A DNA stretch of 64,000 nt, from the NCBI GenBank assembly GCA_024138025.1, contig JAMXBD010001247.1, forward strand, positions 310,001 to 374,000, in the 5' to 3' direction. Positions 57,718 to 64,000 of the stretch are shown here, in pieces; position 1 is the first letter of the stretch, and each line of letters begins with the position of its first letter. The notes beneath the pieces are model-generated. The model did not search any database and was not told the DNA's origin. It was given only the letters and a program-made list of their open reading frames with translations. This DNA is from Combretum micranthum. Taxonomy: Eukaryota; Streptophyta; Magnoliopsida; Myrtales; Combretaceae. A program made the position numbers and the translations under genes.

Positions 57718-60506
57718 TGAAATAACCATGAAATTCCCAATTTATATTCTATATGTGTGTTAATAAATTTATACATACTTTTGATATGTATTGAATATGA
57801 TTTTTTTTCATGATGAATTATGTTTTTATTATTGTGTTAAAATATTGAAATATTCTAGAATTTATTAAATATTTAGTTCATAAAATTTTAATTGTATTCA
57901 TATGTGTAATTTATGATTTGAATGTGTTGAATTAAGTGGAGGAATGCATGTAACTAAGTCCTTATGTAGCAGAATTTTTTAGGCAAAAAATAAAGCTATT
58001 AAACACTCATTAAGGCCTTAAGACAATGTCATTAAGTAACAAAAGGTTAAGTCATTAATTGCCTTAATTACAAATGCCTCAAAAGTCAAACAAGTAGATA
58101 ATATCTACTCTTCAAACTTAAATTTTCGGGCAAAATTTCAGACCTTAGCCAAACCCTTTCTCTAAGCTTCAAAACACCTCTTAACCCTCTCAAAAGCTCC
58201 TCCAAGGTGGCATAAGATTAAGCCCTTCATTTTCCATCACTTTTACCACCAAAAGATTGCTAGAGGACCATTAAACTAAAGCCTAAAGTTCTATTGGTGA
58301 GTTTGTCTTTCATGTCTTAATCTTATGCATATATGTGATTTCTTGATAATAGGGTGCTTATGCTAAATATGAGAAATGATGTGTTCTATATGTTAATGGT
58401 AGTTTAAGTAGTATATTAAGGCTACAAGAACTTATAGTATATGTTTTATGTGTAGCAAGAAGTATGGGTGTTGTTGAATTTGGGAAGAAGATAATTTGGG
58501 TAGTTGAAGTGTGGATTTGGAGTTTGAAGTATGATAAGTATTAGAAGTGTTTGAAGTGTTGTATGAAGTTTGCATAAGGTTTAGGACATGTTAGGAGTTG
58601 AGAAAAGTTGTTTTTTTTCAAGTTTAAAGTGTTAAAGTTTGAAAAATTTCGTATAACTATCACTACACCTGTCAAAACACCCCTGTTGCCAAGGGTGTAG
58701 TGCTCTCGGATCAAAAATTTCATTTCCCCTGAGTTGAAACGGCCTCCAAAACACCCCGTTGCCAAGGGTGTAGTGTCCAAAACACCCCTGTTGCCAAGGG
58801 TGTAGTGCTCTCGGATCAAAAATTTCACTTCCCCTGAGTCAAAACGGCCTTCAAAACACCCCGTTGCCAAGGGTGTAGCGCTCGCGGATTTCTTCCCTGA
58901 CGCGATACTGTTTTGTAAATTGATCATAACTTTTTCATACGAACTCCGATTTGAGTGATTCAAATTGCGTTAGAAAGCTTAAAAAGAGATCTACAACTTT
59001 GTGTTTTGAGTTTTTACAAAATAAAAACTTATCAAGGCCGAATTTTCGTTTCTTTCCAGCTGATACATTTTCCAAACAAAGTTAAAAACTTGTTTTTGTT
59101 TGTTTTATGTGTATTTGCTTTAACAAATGGATCTTTTAGACTAAAATGAGATAGATATATGATAATTGATGTGTTATGATGATCGAGTAATATAATTAAG
59201 CATGATTTAAGGATATTTGTATGATTTAATAAATTATTGATTATCTTTACTTGTTTTAGGATCTTGTGATAACTTATTTGAATGTATTTGTATGGTTATG
59301 TATGAGATTAGTTGAAATGAGTTTAAACTAAGTGTGAATTGTGATAATTCTTGTTGAACAGTTATTGATCCTCGCTTGGCCACCCCCATTAATTCCCAAG
59401 CTAATACAGGTACGCAGTAACTTGCTTGTATGCTTGTTAGGATAGGCATACTTAAATTTGATATAAGTTCTAAATGACTTAAGTATTGCTTGAATTGCTT
59501 GTGTTTTCACCGTTAAATCCGGTTCGAGGAGCGGTAACTTATCATGATGCAATGATAGGTTAGTGTAGACGCTTAGGCCAATAGTCATGATGCAATGACT
59601 AGGCTCGGCGGATAATCGATAGGAATGTATAACTGAGCAACATTTACTTACTCTTGAGAGGAAATAATATAATCTAATTCAATGTTTATGGGAGCATGTG
59701 AATTGCTTTATATTATGGATTGAGTTAAGTAAGCTGAGAGTAACGGCTATATAACCTGGATGAGATTATTATTTGCAATGTAACGTTATCTAGGAGATAT
59801 AGGTATTCGGGCTACCTATATCAACCCCCTGAGCGTTGTGAGCATTACTCAGGACCCCCAGATATCCTCAGCTTGTCCCGGAGTTTGAATACTCCAGTGT
59901 TGATTTGTTTAAGAAATATTAAAGAAAGATAAATGAAGCAATTGTTTTTGCATTGCATTAGTATAGGTGTGTATGGCTTCGCTTTTGTTTGTGTTGCTGT
60001 GTACTGGGCCTCTGGCTCACTTTTGCTATTTTCAGGTGTTGATGATGATTGTTATGATGATATGGGATTCGGGTCAGATTGGGAGAAGTTTATGGACGAG
60101 TGGGATGAGTAGGACCCTGTGGCGAGAAGTTTTTGAAGAAAGTTTTATTTCATGTGTTCGTTTAACAAATGTATTTTGTATTTTGGAATAGAGGCTTGTT
60201 AGTTAAGCCTGGGTTGTATTAAAAGACTTAAAGTCTATTTTCTTCATTTTGTAAGACTTATGTATATTTTGTTGTGTCCTATGCTGGACACAAGGATGTA
60301 AATATTTCCTTAAACTATTTTATGTAAATAGATTACTCAAGTGAGTAATCTTTTTGTAAAAGCTTTTATAACAAGTTTTAGTAGTTTTAAACAAACAATT
60401 CACATAACTGTAGATTAGAACAACCTTCCATATAATACGAAAGTATTATATGTGGTTGGGGACTTAACTTGCTAAGTCTTAAGGATTAGCAGGTCGGGTC
60501 TTTACA
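57718..60506 (+). repeat. Right LTR of element J
   Basis: 2,789 bp, near-identical partner of 49985-52774, ending TTTACA before the duplicated CTTTG. Confidence 0.96.
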
Positions 60507-61273
60507 CTTTGACTAAGAAGTATCCGTACAAATGGCCGAGTGAGTTTATTTCTTACATATTTGCACTTATAATTTTGCTTGTAAAATAGTGGCATTAGAA
60601 TTAAAGAAAATACAAAATGGAAAAATGCATGTGCTTTACATACTTTGTTGAAATTACGATATAATATATCAAGGTGGGAATTTTTTATAATGAATGTGTG
60701 ATCTAGTGTAAGAATGATTGTCTACGAATTCTATGATCACCCATAAAATATTTAATTATGCCATGAGTACTTAATTAAAATGATTCATGCATGTCATCGG
60801 GTGAGTTCATTGCATTTATTACTATTCCTTTGGTGGGACAAAGGCTTAATAAGGAGATTCATAGAGTCTATAAATTCTATAAAGCAACGAGGCATCATCT
60901 GAATCAACTAGCGATGAGAAAACATCCGAATAAAACATACCCAGCAGCTATGTAATGGCTCGAAAATAAACTACAAATAAGTTGGTTTATAATATTTTTT
61001 TTAGCAAGAAAGTTATTAAAACAAGAACTATCATGAAATTATATTATATAATAGCGGCCTATACGGTCTGAAATACCTAACCACCGAATGGAGGGGTAAA
61101 TCCATTCAAACATATGATTCCTGAAAAATCATATGTATTGTTTGTCCACGTGCTTGTGCATCTCATATGGTTGCTTAAATAAACTTGTTTTGATTGTTGG
61201 ATGTCGAGTGTTTATTTGTGGAAATAAATCTCACTAAGCAAGTAGCTTATACTCTCTTAGATATCTTTTGCAG

Positions 61274-61315
61274 CTCTCGTACCTTTGGTTGGAACCAAGA
61301 GGCTATTTTACCCAG
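61274..61315 (+). other. 42-nt micro-exon candidate in LTR D
   Basis: Acceptor ATATCTTTTGCAG and donor CCCAG|GTAATG enclose exactly 42 nt, as in A and C. Frame 0 reads LSYLWLEPRGYFTQ. Between A and D, the codons for the two Leu, the Arg and the Gly differ at the base level but keep the amino acid. Confidence 0.5.
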
Positions 61316-61724
61316 GTAATGCTTCCAATGCCCAGATCTTATGGGTAGACGTGTAAGCTAGAAGTAGATATGGATCCTAAGAAAAGATTCAAAAGTGTAA
61401 AATCGTTATATGATAGACTCTTCATTAGTCTTAATTATCTTTAAAAAGAGAATGTTCCTTAATGTTGTAAAGACACCTTAATAGTGGTTTTTTTTTTTTT
61501 TTTTTATGAACCTTGTTTATATTGTTATGGTTTATTTTCTTAATTGCTATTGTGTATAATTGCTTCAACAGCATGATCCAAAGTTTGGTCCACTGCGATG
61601 GCGAATGTACGCCTTACACTTGATATCGAGACTTTCAGGATGACTAAGGTGGTCATACTCAAGCCTTAATATTGAGTGTGGTGGATTGTCACGGTTAGGG
61701 TATTCTTTGGGGTGTGACAAACCT

Positions 61725-61825
61725 TGTCTTGAGTAGGATACGATAGTTTAGACACTTAAGCCACCGCTGTTATAGTGTTATGGCAATTTGAAAGTGGCTC
61801 AGTGGGTAGTCGATAGGGGTAATGA
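61725..61825 (+). mobile_element. LTR remnant K, right part
   Basis: Continues K after solo LTR D: TTAGACACTTAAGCCA and GGGTAGTCGATAGGGG match the J LTR at TTAGTGTAGACGCTTAGGCCA and GGATAATCGATAGG. Interrupted at 61825 by LTR M. Confidence 0.65.
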
Positions 61826-64000
61826 TGTAAACCCCCGAAATTTTTGGATCCAAATTATAGTTTAAACCCTAATCGAAAGTCAACCGGATTTTCCAGAGAC
61901 AACCAAACCCTAGTTTACCGTAACCGCTTAAGTCCGGCATTGCCGTTTTCTCAAGCCCTAGAAAACGAAGTTGGAAAACTTAGTTATAATAGTTCGTAAT
62001 AGCTATAGGTTTTATAAAAATATCAGATTGAAGAATTTCAAGTGTCCTTTGAACCCGATCGGACATGATTCTTGAAAGACGTGTCCGGAAGCCCGGAATA
62101 GGAAAAATATTTCGAATATACCGTTAGACTCGTAAAAATATAAGATTTCCAAAAATATCAATTTCATAATTTTTCGATAGCTAAAAATATCAGATATCGC
62201 TTTTATATGCGTATTTTCTTACTACCGGTATTTAATTGTCATGTCTACTTTTACATTACACTATTTTCTACTATTCTACACTATTCATCTATCTCTACTT
62301 TTTCTTACAACCTACTCTTACAACCTATACACCTATTTCTTACACATTTTCATTTCCAATACAACTTCACATCTTTCATTTCTCTCTTTTAATTAACAAA
62401 ATAACAAAAAAAAAAAATTTCTCTCCTCCCCAAACACACAAATGGCGCCGGCCCTCTCTCCCCATGCTCAATTTGTTTTAATTTCCAATTATTTAATTAA
62501 CACAATTTATCTCCCATATTTTCCTATAAATACCCCCTCATACCTTCACTTCTTTCACACCTCTTCTTCTCTAAAGTTACTCTACAAAAATTTCTTCCCA
62601 ATTCCTCTCAAGAGTTCTTTCAAGAAGTCTTATTAGTTTAGCTTCCTTTAGGTAAGAAATTTCTCAAGAATTCTTCATGTTCATCTACTTAGTATGAGCT
62701 TAGTGTGTGTTTTCTAAAACCATGAAGGTTAAGAAAGCAACATTAGGTTCATGCTTTGCTTTTGTCCATAAACATAATTCCTCTATGTTCATTTATGTTT
62801 CTTTTATGTTCTTTACTATCTAATATATCTATATAACTATATATATTATTTAGAGCATATAAGCTCATTGTCTTACAATTTATTTATCTTTCATGCAATT
62901 TATTTACTTCATTGCAATTTATTTAATTTCAAGTTGATTTTAAGACTAGTCATTCTAGTCTTAGACTTGTCCTCATCAAGTCAAAACAATTCTTTTCCTT
63001 TTTCGGAACTAGTCTTTTCTTAGTTCCGGGGTACCTTGATGAAGCTAAGGTCTCAATACTTGATTTACTTTATTTATTAAGCTTTCAAGTTATTATTTTA
63101 CTTTATATAGCTTATGATTCATATTCATGCATGAACATAATGTTTTTGTCTCAACAAAAATAAATGAGAAAGTGTTTTCTTGAATTAAAGATTCTTTCTA
63201 AAACAAATATGGAAAATGGATTTCTCAAAAACCCATGAACATGCATGGGAATGATTTTTCATACATAAACAAAAGGTTTTATGAAAAATTATCTTTCATC
63301 AAGAAATATTTTTGTGAATTACAAGAAACAAAAATTGTCATTTTATTACTTTTTGAATCCAAGTTTTGAAAATAAAATCACACTTTAGGAAATTAAAGTA
63401 ATTACAAGAGATTAAATTTAGAAAAAGAATATTCATCTCAAAAACTCAAGATCTTTCAAAAAGTAAAATAAATATTCGATAGAATCTCAAGTTCAAAAGT
63501 CTTTTAAAACCTTAAGTTGAGACAATTTCATTTACTTCATACATTTGTTATGAGTCATTACATATATATATATATATATAGCTTTCAAAATTTTACAAAA
63601 TAATCGAAAAATTTATCTTCTCAAATGAGCTTTGTTTACAAGAAGGAAAAACAAGTGTTTGCAAATTCGTGGCAAATCTGGTCGCTGCCTTTTCGGAACC
63701 CAAACGACTTAGTTTTATGGAAATAAGCTTAGAAATGCGTAGATCTTTTCGAGTAGGTAGAAAACGATATATTATACGCGAAATTCCGAGTTAAAATGAG
63801 CAAGTTATGGCCATTTTAAGTTGGAATTTCCCCTTATACGATTTTACCACGATTTTAAGAAAAGATTAGAATCTTCAAAGATAGAATTTCATGAAATACT
63901 CATTTTGGGTATTCTTCTTGATTAGATAATCACGAGGAGGATTGTTCGTATCTCGAGGATTACTACGATTAAGTGGAAGTTCCGAATGACCCACCCAATT
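61826..64000 (+). mobile_element. LTR M of the A superfamily, cut by window end
   Basis: Starts TGTAAACCCCCG after AATGA (the expected TSD; its partner lies beyond the window). Aligns with LTRs A, C and D: CCGTAACCGCTTAAGTCCGG, a TATA box (62525-62532), an ATG-free leader ending CTTTAG|GTAAGAAA (62651/62652), the CTCATCAAGTCAAAACAA phrase (about 62970) and the conserved block (63739-63826). Whether it is solo or part of a full element cannot be seen. Confidence 0.85.
62525..62532 (+). promoter_or_regulatory. TATA box of LTR M
   Basis: TATAAATA in TTTTCCTATAAATACCCCC, 119 nt upstream of the donor. No ATG occurs between. Confidence 0.7.

Larger units (their letters stand above)
49985..60506 (+). 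mobile_element. Intact Ty3/gypsy element J (Tekay/Del-like chromovirus)
   Basis: 10,522 bp with all parts present: 5-bp duplication CTTTG (49980-49984, 60507-60511), LTRs of 2,790 and 2,789 bp (TGAAATAACC...TTTACA), primer-binding site, one uninterrupted gag-pol frame, and a purine tract before the right LTR. By eye the LTRs differ by about 8 substitutions and about 10 one- or two-base indels, so insertion was recent. It lies inside solo LTR D. RT text and the C-terminal chromodomain point to the Tekay/Del branch. Confidence 0.97.
40038..61719 (+). mobile_element. Solo LTR D, interrupted by C, H and J
   Basis: Starts TGTAAACCCC, ends GGGGTGTGACA, and is flanked by AACCT (40033-40037, 61720-61724). 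Its own sequence is 40038-40200, 43685-44805, 48517-49984 and 60507-61719, about 4.0 kb. Each interruption is bounded by a perfect 5-bp duplication, and joining the pieces restores alignment with LTR M (for example AATAGTTCGTAAT across C, AAGCTAAGG...CAATACTTGAT across H, GAGGATT...ACTAAG across J). It carries a donor CTTTAG|GTAAAC (44390/44391), the conserved block (49754-49843) and a 42-nt micro-exon (61274-61315). Confidence 0.88.

Overview
This window is plant nuclear DNA, probably from a eudicot. It is AT-rich and consists almost entirely of transposable elements stacked inside one another. I found no host gene, rRNA or tRNA gene that I can support. Evidence for a plant: Ty3/gypsy chromovirus and Ty1/copia polyproteins, primer-binding sites matching initiator-Met tRNA (TGGTATCAGAGCC), long LTRs, and small MULE-, CACTA- and SINE-type elements. 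The species cannot be fixed from the sequence alone. || Layout. 1-3294: AT-rich DNA with MITE and SINE remnants. 3295-19526: Ty3/gypsy element F (TSD GTAAA), broken by a Ty1/copia element G (5554-10480) and by a minus-strand solo LTR E (13290-18883, TSD ACGAT). E is itself broken by a concatemer of a ~243-bp inverted-repeat unit (16775-18654, TSD GATCC), which holds a captured piece of another LTR. 19527-23439: a TIR element expanded by CTT microsatellite and two minus-strand retroelement remnants. 23440-36967: LTR remnant L, split by full-length Ty3/gypsy element A (24025-36143, TSD GGACT, ~3.5-kb LTRs), which has an unrecognised ORF upstream of gag and a decayed pol. 36970-38270: MITEs, including a MULE MITE with a 9-bp TSD. 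38270-61825: LTR remnant K, split by solo LTR D (40038-61719, TSD AACCT). D in turn holds solo LTR C (TSD CTTGC), minus-strand solo LTR H (TSD TTCCC) and an intact Tekay/Del-like element J (49985-60506, TSD CTTTG). 61826 to the end: LTR M, cut by the window edge. || How the parts relate. J is the only element with an intact gag-pol frame (1,567 aa), and its LTRs are about 99.7% identical by substitutions counted by eye; it could be an active autonomous copy. A, C, D, E and M belong to one LTR superfamily (TGTAAACCCC...GGGGYGTGACA). J, K and L form a second. H has the terminal sequences of the first but an internal layout like J. || Main observation: every LTR here that is complete enough to judge carries matched splice signals inside the LTR. 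In the A superfamily a TATAAATA box is followed by an ATG-free leader ending CTTWG|GTAA, an intron of ~2.2-2.4 kb, and a 42-nt micro-exon (acceptor CTTTTGCAG, donor CAG|GTAAT). The micro-exon's translation is partly conserved between diverged families (YLWL-x-PRG). Other points of interest are the inverted-repeat concatemer, the unexplained ORF in A, family-specific hairpin clusters at a similar LTR position, and a ~90-bp block shared by different LTR families in opposite orientations.
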